Shown: positions 33,914 through 43,968, counted from the stretch's first letter. The stretch: 64,000 nucleotides of DNA from Zwartia panacis (GCF_030410395.1 NZ_JAUHHF010000001.1:186001-250000); one strand, 5' to 3'. Program-made: numbers and translations. The notes: generated by a model not told the origin, from the sequence alone.

Positions 33914-36189
33914 GCCTGACAGGCGCGTTATCTAGGACAATTGCGGTTTGCGCAATCGTCCTGTTGGCTGGCTGTGACCAAGCGTTATCTCCAGGCCAAA
34001 TCTTTGGTGAGTCTCCGATCAATAGTCCGTATGTGGCGGGTGCGGAGAAGCAAAATGTTCTGTATACGGCCTTTACGCAACGCTCACCGAAGTATCTCGA
34101 TCCGGCGCGCTCATATTCGACCGACGAGACTCCCTATACGTACAACATATATGAGCCCCTGTATGGCTATCATTATCTCAAACGTCCTTATGAGCTCATT
34201 GCACGCACCGCCACGCATGTCGCTGAACCTGTTTTTTTAGATTGGCAGGGAAACACGCTGGATGCAGACTCACCTGCGACAGAGATTGTTGAAAGCGTCT
34301 ACGACATCAAGCTGCGACCTGGCATCCTGTTCCAGCCTCATCCTGCTTTTGCACGGAAGGAGGACGGCCGATTTCAATACTGGCCGATCGATGCACAGGA
34401 GTTTGAAAACAAGTTCTCCATTCCCGATTTCGAGTACATGGGCACGCGTGAGTTGACGGCCTATGATTATGTGTATGCGCTACGCAGACTCGCCAGTCCG
34501 CGTGTGGCCTCTCCGATTTTTTCAACCTTGGCGCAACACATCGTCGGGATGGAAGCCTATGGCAAGCGCTTGCGGGAAATCGACAATGACTTGCGCAAAG
34601 ATGTTCCGCCGGGCACCCGCGATTTGCCTTGGCTGGACCTACGCAGCATTGGTTTTTCCGGCATCGAAGCGCTTGACGAATACACGCTGCGGATCCGTGT
34701 CAAAGGTTTGTATCCTCAGTTCAAGTATTGGCTTGCCATGACGTTTGTCGCGCCCATTCCCTGGGAAGCTGACCGGTTTTACAGTCAGGCGGGTATGGCG
34801 CAGCGTAACCTCTCGCTGAATCACTGGCCAGTCGGGACGGGTCCCTACATGTTGACTGAGTCTTTGCAAAACAGGCGTCATGTGCTCTCACGCAACCCTA
34901 ATTTTCGTGGCGAGCCCTATCCCTGCGAAGGAGAGCCCGGCGATCGCGAGGCTGGTTTGTTAGAAGACTGCGGGAAAATGACCCCCTTCATTGATCGCAT
35001 TGTTTTCAATATTGAAAAAGAAAGTATTCCCTTGCAGGGTAAGTTCATGCAGGGTTACTACGACATCCCTCAAGTGGATCGCGGCGATACAGGTGTCGCG
35101 ATGCTCGTGGCTGCCAGTGACTCCACAGAGAAAGCCGCCTTGTACGCCAAGCACGGGATTCAATTGCCGACTACGGTCGAAGCTCAGATGCAGTATTTCG
35201 GTTTTAACTGGCGTGACCCGGTTGTCGGTCAGGGAGACACACCAGAACAACAGATTCGCAATCGTAAGCTGCGTCAGGCCTTGAGTATCGCGTTTAACTG
35301 GGAAGAGTTCGTCGCGATTTTTCAAAACGATCAGGCGCAGGTCGCCTACGGGCCGATACCCCCCGGCATTCTTGGTTATGAAAGCGGTGAGGCGGGCATT
35401 AATCGTGTGGTGTACGACATCAAGGACGGAAAACCGCAACGTAAATCCCTCGATGAAGCCCGCCGCTTGCTAGCCGAAGCAGGTTATCCAAACGGCCGAC
35501 ATGAGAAAACGGGTGAGCCACTGGTGCTGCATTTCGATTCGGCAAGCGGCGCGGGTGGCTCAAGCCCGACGCTTGACTGGATGCGTCGTCAGTTTGCCAA
35601 TATTGGCGTGCAACTGGATGTGCGCTCGACCGACTACAACCGGTTTCAGGAAAAAATGGCGCGAGGTGTCGCCCAAATGTACATGTGGGGGTGGGTGGCG
35701 GACTATCCTGATGCGGAAAATTTCTTGTTCTTACTGTATGGACCCAATGCCAAAGCAGGCAAGGGTGGAGAAAACGCTTCGAATTATGCCAATCCAGCCT
35801 ACGACGCACTCTTTGAAAGAATGCGTGACTTACCCGATGGTCAGGAAAAGGCAGAGGTGATCGCCCAGATGACGCGCATCTTGCAAGAGGATGCGCCATG
35901 GATGTTTGGGGCATTTCCCAAGTCCGGGGGAGCATATCAGCAGTGGGTCGGTAATGCCAAGCCCACCCAGATGGTGCGTAATACATTGCAATACATGAAG
36001 ATCGACCCGGAGCTGCGTGCTAAAAAAATCGCCGAGTGGAATCCGCCGATCTGGTGGCCGCTGGGTGTGTTGCTCGCTGTGCTCGCTGCCATCGTTTGGC
36101 CTGCGTGGCGTGTGCTGCGCAAACAAGAGCGTCTCAATGCATTTGGCGAGGATGCCCGCGAACATCAGCCGCTGGAGATGCGCAAATGA
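33904..36189 (+). CDS. Peptide-type ABC solute-binding lipoprotein with C-terminal membrane anchor
   Basis: A 761-residue family-5 extracellular binding protein (OppA/DppA type). The lipobox LAGC ends at Cys24 and is followed by Asp at +2, the inner-membrane retention signal. The binding domain shows YTYNIYEPLYGYHYL near residue 80 and WHPVGTGPYML-like NHWPVGTGPYMLTES near 315. Unusually, a hydrophobic helix near residues 718-736 (WWPLGVLLAVLAAIVWPAW) and a charged tail follow, so both ends are probably membrane-held. It begins an operon with two transporter genes; the next gene overlaps by ATGA. The ligand is probably a peptide or similar, undetermined. Confidence 0.88.
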   Translation: MLLSLTGALSRTIAVCAIVLLAGCDQALSPGQIFGESPINSPYVAGAEKQNVLYTAFTQRSPKYLDPARSYSTDETPYTYNIYEPLYGYHYLKRPYELIARTATHVAEPVFLDWQGNTLDADSPATEIVESVYDIKLRPGILFQPHPAFARKEDGRFQYWPIDAQEFENKFSIPDFEYMGTRELTAYDYVYALRRLASPRVASPIFSTLAQHIVGMEAYGKRLREIDNDLRKDVPPGTRDLPWLDLRSIGFSGIEALDEYTLRIRVKGLYPQFKYWLAMTFVAPIPWEADRFYSQAGMAQRNLSLNHWPVGTGPYMLTESLQNRRHVLSRNPNFRGEPYPCEGEPGDREAGLLEDCGKMTPFIDRIVFNIEKESIPLQGKFMQGYYDIPQVDRGDTGVAMLVAASDSTEKAALYAKHGIQLPTTVEAQMQYFGFNWRDPVVGQGDTPEQQIRNRKLRQALSIAFNWEEFVAIFQNDQAQVAYGPIPPGILGYESGEAGINRVVYDIKDGKPQRKSLDEARRLLAEAGYPNGRHEKTGEPLVLHFDSASGAGGSSPTLDWMRRQFANIGVQLDVRSTDYNRFQEKMARGVAQMYMWGWVADYPDAENFLFLLYGPNAKAGKGGENASNYANPAYDALFERMRDLPDGQEKAEVIAQMTRILQEDAPWMFGAFPKSGGAYQQWVGNAKPTQMVRNTLQYMKIDPELRAKKIAEWNPPIWWPLGVLLAVLAAIVWPAWRVLRKQERLNAFGEDAREHQPLEMRK

Positions 36190-37163
36190 TGGCTTATATT
36201 GCTCGCCGTTTACTGTACGGCGCATTGATTTTAGTCGGCGTGAACTTGTTCACTTTTATTTTATTTTTTGCAGTCAATACGCCTGATGATATGGCGCGAC
36301 TCGCCATTGGCGGGCAACGTGTCAGCACCGATGCGATTGAAAAATGGAAGGCTGATCGTGGGTACGACAAGCCACTGTTCGTCAATACAGAAGCGACGGG
36401 CCTGGGCAAATATACCGACACGATTTTTTATCAACGCTCGGTGCCATTGTTGAAGTTTGATTTCGGCGCATCGGACGAAGGGCGTGACATTGGTCGTGAA
36501 ATCGGAGTGCGAATGTGGCCAAGCCTTGCGCTGGCGATACCGACCTTTATTCTTGGTTTGTTGGTGAGTGTCGCATTCTCTTTGTCTTTGGTTTTTTTCC
36601 GAACAACGCGTCTCGATTTTTGGGGTGTGGTGTTGTGCGTGCTGATGCTATCGATTTCGGGTTTGTTTTATATCATCGCAGGACAATGGTTGTTTTCAAA
36701 AATGTTGCGTCTGGTCCCTTATTCGGGATTTGCCTGGGGCTGGGATGCGGTCAAGTTTTTAACACTTCCGGTGCTGGTGGCGATCATCGCGCGTCTAGGC
36801 CCTGAGGCCCGTTTTTATCGCAGTTTGTTTCTTGAAGAAATTGGCAAAGACTATGTCCGTTCCGCGCGGGCGCGCGGGCTGAGTGAACGCGTCGTATTGT
36901 TCAAACATGTGTTGCGTAATGCGATGTTGCCGATTTTGACAGGTACGGTTTCTACCTTGCCCTTGCTGTTTATGGGTAGCTTGATCGCGGAGTCTTTCTT
37001 TGGGATTCCGGGATTGGGGAGTTATACGATTGATGCGATTGGCGCGCAGGATTTTTCGGTCGTGCGGGCGATGGTTTTTCTGGGGGCAAGTCTTTATATC
37101 GTCGGCTTGATTCTGGCGGACATTTCTTACACGCTCGCCGATCCGCGCGTGCGTTTCGAGTAA
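36186..37163 (+). CDS. Peptide-type ABC permease (DppB/OppB-like)
   Basis: A 325-residue inner-membrane permease. It begins with MAYIARRLLYGALILVGVN, the normal OppB/DppB N-terminus, and has the EAA loop DYVRSARARGLSERVVLFKH followed by LRNAMLPILT. The frame is open upstream to 36036, but ATG 36186 overlaps the binding-protein stop (ATGA) and gives the family N-terminus. A long periplasmic insert (about residues 35-105) follows the first helix. It partners the fused permease/ATPase encoded 5 bp downstream. Confidence 0.92.
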   Translation: MMAYIARRLLYGALILVGVNLFTFILFFAVNTPDDMARLAIGGQRVSTDAIEKWKADRGYDKPLFVNTEATGLGKYTDTIFYQRSVPLLKFDFGASDEGRDIGREIGVRMWPSLALAIPTFILGLLVSVAFSLSLVFFRTTRLDFWGVVLCVLMLSISGLFYIIAGQWLFSKMLRLVPYSGFAWGWDAVKFLTLPVLVAIIARLGPEARFYRSLFLEEIGKDYVRSARARGLSERVVLFKHVLRNAMLPILTGTVSTLPLLFMGSLIAESFFGIPGLGSYTIDAIGAQDFSVVRAMVFLGASLYIVGLILADISYTLADPRVRFE

Positions 37164-37168
37164 CCGCC

Positions 37169-40100
37169 ATGCCTAAAATTGTTTTCCTTTGGACCGATAT
37201 CGCGATCTTCGCACTGTTCGCTGCGACGTTGATCTACGCCTGGCATGTCTCGCGCTCACGCAATTTGCGTGCGACATGGTCGAGGGTGGCTCGCAGCGCT
37301 CCCGCCATGTGCTCGGCGGTTGTGCTCTCCGTGTTCGTTGTGATTGGCTTGCTGGACTCGATGCATTTTCAGCCGCGCTTGCCACCCGTTCCGGGCGGAC
37401 CTGTCAATGCCGCGCCGGTTTACGCACCGAAAGTCGTATCAGTCCTGGATGCGTTGCTTGAGGATACGGCTTTTGTACGCCCTGAAAAAACGTATTCCGC
37501 TCCTTTAGATTGGCTGCAATTCACCAAAGAAACCATCTTGCAGGATGGCGGCGCGCCGACGCGAGATTTTCCGCGGTTGCGCTTTGGGGGGCGGCATTTA
37601 ACTGATCCGGATTTGGAGTGGGGTGGCGATGTCGCGCAACGCGCGGGTCTGGGAGGCCTGGCGGGTTTGCTCGTGGCTGCAGTGTTGATGTGTTTGACAG
37701 TCTTGTGTGTGGGCGAGGGGACTCGCCTTGAAGTCGCCAGACAGATCTGGCGTGGTCAGACAGAGCTTCCCTGGCGCGCTGTGCTGATCACAGTATTTGT
37801 GCTTTGCGTCACGCTTGGCGTGGTCTTGGGGCTGGCCACGGGGTATCACGTGCTGGGGACAGATCGCACGGGCAATGACGTGTTGTGGCAAGCCTTGAAA
37901 AGCATTCGCACAGCCTGGGTCATTGGTAGCCTGACCACCGTCGCCATGCTGCCTCCCGCCCTGATATTGGGAATATCAGCGGGGTATTTCAAAGGCTGGA
38001 TCGACGATGTGATTCAGTATGTTTACACCACGCTGACTTCGATTCCGGGTGTTTTGCTGATTGCAGCCTGTGTGCTGATGATGCAGGTCTACATTGATAC
38101 CCATCCTGGTTTGTTTCCCACTGCGGCTCAGCGTGCAGATTTGCGACTTTTCTTGCTATGCATGATTTTGGGATTAACGGGGTGGGCAGGATTGTGCCGG
38201 TTACTGCGCGCCGAAGCGTTGAAGCTGCGTGAGCTCGAATATGTGCAGGCTGCGCGTGCGTTCGGTATTTCCAATTGGCGCATCATGGCGCGCCATTTGC
38301 TGCCCAATGTCATGCATATCGTGCTGATCACAGTGGTGTTGGAGTTTTCTGGTCTCGTCTTGTACGAGGCTGTGCTGTCCTACCTCGGGATCGGTGTCGA
38401 TCCGAGCATGAACTCTTTTGGCTCCATGATCGAAAAATCGCGTTTCGAGATGTCGCGCGATCCGATGATCTGGTGGAATCTGCTTGCTGCCTTTGTGTTC
38501 ATGCTGGCCTTGGTCCTGGCGGCGAATTTGTTTGCCGATGCAGTGCGTGATGCGTTTGACCCACGATCGAGGATGTTCCGCCCAAAGCGCTTTAAGTTTC
38601 TGGCCACTCATCAGTCCTCAAATCAGTCCTCAAGTCCTGAGGCACCCGCGTTGACGAATGATGCGAAGAGGCGTTCTGATGTGCCGGTCCTTGATGTGCA
38701 TTCACTCGATGTGGTGATCGATACGGGTGAGGCCTGGCGACATGCGGTGCAGGGGCTGGCTCTTGCTGTGCATCGTGGCGAGACTTTTGCCCTGGTCGGT
38801 GAGTCAGGCTCGGGCAAGAGCATGACGGCGCTCGCGATGATGAGACTATTGCCGGAAGCCTTGCGGGTCACACGCGGTCAAGTTGCAGTCGAGGGTGTGG
38901 ACATCAACAGCTTGTCCGAGTCCTCAATGCGGGCGGTCCGCGGTGGTCGGGCAGGCATGATTTTCCAGGAGCCCGGAACGAGTCTCAACCCTGTGCTCCG
39001 TGTGGGAGACCAACTATGCGAGGCCATCGTGACCCATACGGCTTTGCGTGGAAACGCCGCCAGGATGCGGGCGATTCAGTGGTTACAGCGTGTGGGGATT
39101 CCCGAGCCTGAGCAGCGGATCGACGATTATCCTTTTCAGTTTTCCGGCGGTCAAAAACAGCGGATTATGATTGCGATTGCGTTGGCGGCCGAGCCTGAAT
39201 TGTTGATTGCGGATGAGCCCACGACGGCGTTGGATGTCACCGTGCAGGCGCAAGTATTGAATCTGATTCGAGACATTCAGCAAGAACTCGGAATGGCGGT
39301 CTTATTGATCACACATGATTTGGCAGTCGTGCGTGATGTGGCGGATACGGTCGCATTGATGCGCTTTGGTGAGATCGTTGAAACTGCACCTGCGCAGCAG
39401 TTTTTCAGTGCCCCCAAGCATCCCTATGCGCGGGAGTTGTTTGCTGCGATTCCGACATTTGCCAAACGTGGTCAACCTTTGAGTGCGCTGAGTCTGGACT
39501 CAGTCACTTTTGCTGAAACATTGACGCCCTCCGTCACAAGTTCCTCTGGTGCGTCACAAGCACCTGCACTTCTTGTCGAGCGGCTGCAGATTGGTTATCC
39601 AGTTCGCAAGGGCTTGTTGCGCAGGCAAGTGGGAATCAATCAAGCGGTGCGAGACGTCAGTTTCTCTTTGTGTCGCGGCGAAACCCTGGCTCTAGTCGGC
39701 GCTTCAGGCTGTGGTAAGACAACGGTCGCGAAAGCTTTGCTGAGATTACTGGATTCTTCCGCGCTGATTGTTGGTGCGGCGAGGTTGGGTGATCAAGATT
39801 TGTTGTCAGCATCTCGCCAAGAGATGAAAGCATTGCGCCGTCGGATTCAAATTGTCTTTCAGGATCCCTTTGCCTCGCTTGATCCTCGCATGCGCGTGCG
39901 AGAGATTTTGCATGAAGGCATCGCGGCTCTGCGGCCCGAGTGGACGTCGGCACAACAAACTAAGCGAATTTCAGCACTGTTGGCGCGTGTGGGTCTGCCT
40001 GCGGATGCCGAGGACCGTTATCCGCACGAGTTTTCTGGCGGCCAACGCCAGCGAATCGCGATTGCACGCGCCTTGGCTGTTGAGCCCGAGGTTTTGATTC

Positions 40101-40357
40101 TGGATGAGCCGACCTCGGCACTTGATGTCTCGGTTCAAGCGCAAATCCTTGATTTGCTGACTGATTTGCAGAGAGAGACAGGCATGGCCTATTTGTTTAT
40201 CACCCATAATTTCGGTGTGGTCGAGTATCTGGCTGATCGCGTGGCCGTGATGGATGCAGGCAAAATCGTAGAGCTGGGAGACGCCACGCAGGTGCTTCAG
40301 GCACCCAAGAGCGAGGTGACGCGCGAGTTGCTCGCTTCCGTGCCTCGTTTAGGGTGA
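37169..40357 (+). CDS. Triple fusion: DppC/OppC-like ABC permease plus two ATPase domains
   Basis: A 1062-residue chain combining what are normally three proteins. Residues 1-470 form the permease (periplasmic insert about 70-160; EAA loop near 357-380). A Ser/Asn-rich linker (about 481-505) leads to ATPase 1 (Walker A GESGSGKS at 544-551, FSGGQ at 658-662, LLIADEP at 678-684, His716). ATPase 2 follows (Walker A GASGCGKT at 844-851, FSGGQ at 955-959, LILDEP at 976-981, His1013). Both ATPase sites look intact. ATPase-ATPase fusion is known (YejF), but addition of the permease is unusual. With the two upstream genes it makes a complete importer. Confidence 0.92.
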   Translation: MPKIVFLWTDIAIFALFAATLIYAWHVSRSRNLRATWSRVARSAPAMCSAVVLSVFVVIGLLDSMHFQPRLPPVPGGPVNAAPVYAPKVVSVLDALLEDTAFVRPEKTYSAPLDWLQFTKETILQDGGAPTRDFPRLRFGGRHLTDPDLEWGGDVAQRAGLGGLAGLLVAAVLMCLTVLCVGEGTRLEVARQIWRGQTELPWRAVLITVFVLCVTLGVVLGLATGYHVLGTDRTGNDVLWQALKSIRTAWVIGSLTTVAMLPPALILGISAGYFKGWIDDVIQYVYTTLTSIPGVLLIAACVLMMQVYIDTHPGLFPTAAQRADLRLFLLCMILGLTGWAGLCRLLRAEALKLRELEYVQAARAFGISNWRIMARHLLPNVMHIVLITVVLEFSGLVLYEAVLSYLGIGVDPSMNSFGSMIEKSRFEMSRDPMIWWNLLAAFVFMLALVLAANLFADAVRDAFDPRSRMFRPKRFKFLATHQSSNQSSSPEAPALTNDAKRRSDVPVLDVHSLDVVIDTGEAWRHAVQGLALAVHRGETFALVGESGSGKSMTALAMMRLLPEALRVTRGQVAVEGVDINSLSESSMRAVRGGRAGMIFQEPGTSLNPVLRVGDQLCEAIVTHTALRGNAARMRAIQWLQRVGIPEPEQRIDDYPFQFSGGQKQRIMIAIALAAEPELLIADEPTTALDVTVQAQVLNLIRDIQQELGMAVLLITHDLAVVRDVADTVALMRFGEIVETAPAQQFFSAPKHPYARELFAAIPTFAKRGQPLSALSLDSVTFAETLTPSVTSSSGASQAPALLVERLQIGYPVRKGLLRRQVGINQAVRDVSFSLCRGETLALVGASGCGKTTVAKALLRLLDSSALIVGAARLGDQDLLSASRQEMKALRRRIQIVFQDPFASLDPRMRVREILHEGIAALRPEWTSAQQTKRISALLARVGLPADAEDRYPHEFSGGQRQRIAIARALAVEPEVLILDEPTSALDVSVQAQILDLLTDLQRETGMAYLFITHNFGVVEYLADRVAVMDAGKIVELGDATQVLQAPKSEVTRELLASVPRLG

Positions 40358-40432
40358 TCCCTAGGTGATTTGGGTGAGTCCGTTATACTTTGTAGGACTT
40401 GTATTTTTCAAATTTGCCCTCAGATCAGGTGT

Positions 40433-40951
40433 ATGGGACTAAAAGTTTTCGATTTGCAGTGCGAGCATGGCCATCTTTTTGAGGGCTGGTTCGGCTCGCA
40501 TGAAGATTATGACTCGCAGCAAAGTCGAGGTATGTTGACATGTCCGATGTGTCAGAGCGCCAAAATTGAAAAACGCTTGTCGGCGCCAAGGCTCAATGTG
40601 GGTCATTTTGATTCGGAAACGAGGGCATTGGACGGCGCAAGTGCCTCCGGAAGTTCCTCGGCAACCGGCTCTGCAACCGCTTCCCGGGAGACAGTGCTGG
40701 CAGCTTCGCCCGAAGCCCTTCAGCTCGCCCAAATTCAGGCCGCCATCATGCAGCAGATGCGTGAGCTGGTTCGCAATACCGAGAACGTTGGTGCCAGTTT
40801 CGCCCAAGAAGCTCGCCGGATTCACGAAGGCGAGTCAGAGGAGCGTCCGATCCGCGGCACCGCTACCCCCGAGGAGCGTGAGGCACTGATCGAAGACGGC
40901 ATCGCCGTCGTGGCCTTACCAGACTTTCTCGATGCCGATCAATTGCAGTGA
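40433..40951 (+). CDS. DUF1178 family protein
   Basis: A 172-residue protein of the DUF1178 family. The N-terminus reads [20 protein letters not shown], with a zinc-ribbon-like pair Cys-x-His and CPMC (near residues 9-11 and 36-39); a Ser/Ala-rich spacer and a C-terminal helical region ending in [12 protein letters not shown] follow. The frame is open to 40370 but homologues start at this ATG. The function is unknown; a metal site is inferred. It overlaps the next gene by 20 bp. Confidence 0.88.
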   Translation: MGLKVFDLQCEHGHLFEGWFGSHEDYDSQQSRGMLTCPMCQSAKIEKRLSAPRLNVGHFDSETRALDGASASGSSSATGSATASRETVLAASPEALQLAQIQAAIMQQMRELVRNTENVGASFAQEARRIHEGESEERPIRGTATPEEREALIEDGIAVVALPDFLDADQLQ

Positions 40952-41192
40952 CAGGCATTGTGGTGCCTGCTGCATCGCACCTTCCATCAACAGTCCAATA
41001 CCCGGTATGCCACATGGCAAACCTGCGGGTGTTCCTTGCATTCACCTTCAGCAAGATTTTCGTTGCGCGATTTTCGGTCAGCCAGAGCGGCCTGCGTTTT
41101 GCGGCGGCCTTCAGCCGTCAGACGAGATGTGCGGGTCGGACAGGGTGTACGCGCTTCGTTGGCTTAGCGAACTCGAACGCGCCACGTGTTAA
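40932..41192 (+). CDS. YkgJ-family cysteine-cluster protein
   Basis: An 86-residue Cys-rich protein of the YkgJ/zinc-iron-chelating family. It shows [42 protein letters not shown] and MCGSD, with the Cys spacing of the family. The start ATG overlaps the end of the DUF1178 gene, so the two are translationally linked. The family is thought to bind iron or zinc; no activity is assigned. Confidence 0.85.
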   Translation: MPINCSDRHCGACCIAPSINSPIPGMPHGKPAGVPCIHLQQDFRCAIFGQPERPAFCGGLQPSDEMCGSDRVYALRWLSELERATC

Positions 41193-41368
41193 AAATACTC
41201 AAGGTAGATATCTCCTGAGAATCTGATCACTTACTCGTCTAGAATGTCTGGATTTCTTAGTCTTATTGTTATGAAACTACTACTCTCAAAATGCGGCACA
41301 CTGAAAACAAAGAAAAACGCGAATCGCTACTGAGCAGCATCATTCACAGCATAGGATCTTAATCATTC

Positions 41369-42172
41369 ATGAGTACGGTGTCTGCAGTCATCATCGTTAA
41401 AAACGAAGAGGCACATCTCGCTCAATGTTTGAGCACCTTGCAGTGGGTTGATGAATTGATTGTGCTTGACTCGTGTAGTACAGATGCTACTTGCCGTATT
41501 GCGGAGTCATTCAACGCGCACATTGAACAAGTTGAGGATTGGAAAGGTTTTGGGATACAGCGTCAGCGTGCTCAAGCTTTGGCCACTTGTGACTGGGTAT
41601 TGATGATCGACGCCGACGAACGAGTGACGCCAGAGTTGAAAGCTTCCATTCTGGCGCATATTCAAGGAGAGCCTGCCATTGGCAGAATGTCACGCTTGAG
41701 TTGGTGCTTCGGAGGGTTTATTCGCCATTCAGGTTGGTATCCCGATCTGATTGACCGTCTCTATCCAAGAGAGGCTGCCCATTACAACAGTGATATGGTC
41801 CATGAAAAGCTATTAAACCCCAACAATTTGCCAGTCAAAAGGCTGCATGGAGATTTACTTCACTATACCTACGACAGTATGCGGCAATACCTGGTTAAAT
41901 CTGCCCACTATGCCGAGTTGTGGGCTCAGGGACGGCAACAGCAGGGTAAAACAACCAGCCTCAGTGTGGCTTTTATTCATGGTATTGGTTGTTTTATGCG
42001 GATGTATGTATTGAAGGCAGGTTTTCTGGATGGTCGCCCAGGTATATTGCTCGCTCTTCTGTCGGCGCATTCGACTTTTGCTAAATATGCAGACTTATGG
42101 GTTAAAGGAAGAGCTCAACGAAAGGATGTAGAGAAAATAATTTCAATTTCAAAGTCTCCTACTGACATATGA
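41369..42172 (+). CDS. Family 2 glycosyltransferase, LPS core type (WaaE/KdtX-like)
   Basis: A 267-residue GT2 enzyme. The N-terminal SAVIIVKNEEAHLAQCL and WVDELIVLDSCSTDATC form the nucleotide-sugar fold, and the DxD motif lies in MIDADER near residue 87. The overall layout matches the WaaE group that adds glucose to the LPS inner core. The gene overlaps the heptosyltransferase gene by 4 bp (ATGA, 42169-42172), which supports a role in LPS core synthesis. The sugar added is not certain. The 176 bp upstream hold no recognisable gene. Confidence 0.88.
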   Translation: MSTVSAVIIVKNEEAHLAQCLSTLQWVDELIVLDSCSTDATCRIAESFNAHIEQVEDWKGFGIQRQRAQALATCDWVLMIDADERVTPELKASILAHIQGEPAIGRMSRLSWCFGGFIRHSGWYPDLIDRLYPREAAHYNSDMVHEKLLNPNNLPVKRLHGDLLHYTYDSMRQYLVKSAHYAELWAQGRQQQGKTTSLSVAFIHGIGCFMRMYVLKAGFLDGRPGILLALLSAHSTFAKYADLWVKGRAQRKDVEKIISISKSPTDI

Positions 42173-43206
42173 AAGCCTTACGCATACTGGTGGTGCGCAA
42201 TGACAAGCTGGGAGATTTTATGCTTGCATGGCCAGCCTTAGCGCTTCTCAAACGTTCACTGCCAAATAGTCAAATTAGTGTGCTGGTTCCTGCCTACACT
42301 CAGCAACTTGCTGAACTTTGTCCTTGGGTAGATCGAGTGTTGGTAGATCCTCAAGCGCTTTCTCAATTGAACCGTCAAAATTTTGATGCGGTGTTGACTT
42401 TGTTTTCGACAGGGCGGATAGGGTGGCAGGTCTTTAAAGGTCGCATTCCAGTCCGTTTTTCGCCAGCAACAAAATGGGCACAGATTTTTTATAACCATAC
42501 AGTCGTCCAGAGACGATCTCAATCAGTGAGACCTGAGTTCATATATAACCTTGAGCTAGCGTCAGCTTTAATCGAATATTTAGGTCATAAACCGGCCCAG
42601 TCTTTACCACCTTACTGGTCAATCAGTTCAGATGAAAAAAGTGAACTTCGTCATCAGTTGGCTAAAAAACTTGGATTAGATCGTGCCAGACCATGGTTTT
42701 TTTTGCATAGTGGCTCCGGTGGTTCTGCTAATAATCTCACTGTCGCTCAGTATGCCCAATTACTGGTTTCAATACATGAACAATTAAAGCAAGAACGTCA
42801 ATATTTGCCTCAGTGGGTCTTGACATCTGGTCCAGGAGAGGAGGCTGATGTTGAGTCTTTGTATCAGCGTATTCCTGATCATATTGAAAGAGTTATCTAT
42901 CGTTCAACTGATGGGTTGGCTGCATTTGCCAAAAATATTGTGACTGCTCAGTTGATGGTGGCCGGGTCGACAGGGCCATTGCATATTGCTGGAGCGTTTG
43001 ATGTGCCGACAGTAGGTTTTTTTCCAGCTAAACGTTCGGCAAGTCCTTTGAGGTGGCGTCCTTGCAATAGTGAATTACGTACTATTAGCTTTAGTCCCGA
43101 GTTACATGGAAAAGAGCTGAGTAATATGGCCAGTATCGATATCAGTATTTGTACGCAGCGTATTGTGAGTTGGCTCAGCAAGAATGATTTGCTGCAACGA
43201 CAGTAA
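42169..43206 (+). CDS. Family 9 glycosyltransferase, ADP-heptose:LPS heptosyltransferase-like
   Basis: A 345-residue GT9 enzyme with the GT-B fold. The N-terminus LRILVVRNDKLGDFMLAWPAL is the family hallmark (D of GDF), the middle has FLHSGSGGSANNLT, and the C-terminal domain has MVAGSTGPLHIAGAFDVPTVGFF. It probably transfers heptose to the LPS inner core in the cytoplasm, in partnership with the preceding GT2. A terminator follows 34 bp after the stop. Confidence 0.88.
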   Translation: MKALRILVVRNDKLGDFMLAWPALALLKRSLPNSQISVLVPAYTQQLAELCPWVDRVLVDPQALSQLNRQNFDAVLTLFSTGRIGWQVFKGRIPVRFSPATKWAQIFYNHTVVQRRSQSVRPEFIYNLELASALIEYLGHKPAQSLPPYWSISSDEKSELRHQLAKKLGLDRARPWFFLHSGSGGSANNLTVAQYAQLLVSIHEQLKQERQYLPQWVLTSGPGEEADVESLYQRIPDHIERVIYRSTDGLAAFAKNIVTAQLMVAGSTGPLHIAGAFDVPTVGFFPAKRSASPLRWRPCNSELRTISFSPELHGKELSNMASIDISICTQRIVSWLSKNDLLQRQ

Positions 43207-43240
43207 AAAATTATTTACAAACAAACCGACCATATTCATA

Positions 43241-43270
43241 AAAAATTCCCACCATGAGGTGGGAATTTTT
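43241..43270. terminator. Bidirectional terminator between heptosyltransferase and efp
   Basis: A perfect 13-bp stem (AAAAATTCCCACC with its complement GGTGGGAATTTTT) and ATGA loop, with T-runs in both directions. It ends both the LPS operon (plus) and efp (minus). Confidence 0.92.
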
Positions 43271-43300
43271 GATTAGTTTTGCTGCAAAAGAAAAAAATTT

Positions 43301-43858
43301 TTACATCACGCGGCTGCGGTATTCGCCTGTGCGTGTGTCGATCTCGATCTTGTCGCCGATCGCGCAGAACAAGGGTACTGGCAACTCGTGGCCAGTGTTG
43401 ATCTTGGCGGGCTTCATGACCTTGCCGGAGGTGTCGCCACGCACTGCGGGCTCTGTGTAGACGATTTCACGCACGACCATTGTGGGCAGTTCGACAGAGA
43501 TGGCGCGGCCGTCATACAACACGACTTCGACCTTCATGCCTTCTTCGAGGTAGTTCAACGCATCGCCCATGCTGTCGGCTTCGACTTCGTGCTGGTTGTA
43601 TTCCTCGTCCATGAAGACGTACATGGGATCGGCAAAATAAGAGTAGGTGCACTCTTTGCGATCGAGCACGACCACATCGTATTTTTCGTCAGCTTTTGAC
43701 ACCGTCTCGCTGCCCGAGCCGGTCAACAGGTTTTTGAACTTGAGCTTGACGACAGCGGCGTTGCGGCCAGACTTGTTGTATTCGGCGCGCTGCACGACGA
43801 CGGCGTCTTTGCCGACCATCACTACGTTGCCCACGCGCAGTTCTTGTGCGGTTTTCAT
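43301..43858 (-). CDS. efp: Elongation factor P, Arg32-rhamnosylated type
   Basis: A 185-residue three-domain elongation factor that relieves ribosome stalling at polyproline. The tip of domain I reads NKSGRNAAV with Arg32 instead of the Lys34 of E. coli, the form modified by rhamnose. The modifying enzyme EarP is encoded 110 bp upstream on the same strand. Polyproline substrates exist in this very window: the secreted exoprotein has about 21 PP motifs, so efficient EF-P function may matter for its synthesis. Confidence 0.97.
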   Translation of the reverse strand: MKTAQELRVGNVVMVGKDAVVVQRAEYNKSGRNAAVVKLKFKNLLTGSGSETVSKADEKYDVVVLDRKECTYSYFADPMYVFMDEEYNQHEVEADSMGDALNYLEEGMKVEVVLYDGRAISVELPTMVVREIVYTEPAVRGDTSGKVMKPAKINTGHELPVPLFCAIGDKIEIDTRTGEYRSRVM

Positions 43859-43968
43859 ACTTTAAAACTCCGGTAACTGAGAGTCTCCGGGACAAACTTG
43901 GCCGGAGTTGTTTGATTAAAAAGCCCTCTATTTTAGCCTTTCTGGGCGCTTGACGCTTTAAATTGGAA

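Noticed and set aside
36036-36185. Upstream extension of the OppB-like permease frame
   Set aside because: It lies inside the binding-protein gene; the ATG at 36186 gives the normal permease N-terminus with an ATGA overlap.
40948-41226. Overlapping 92-codon frame after the DUF1178 gene
   Set aside because: The alternative frame at 40932-41192 has the clear YkgJ cysteine pattern; this one has no family features.
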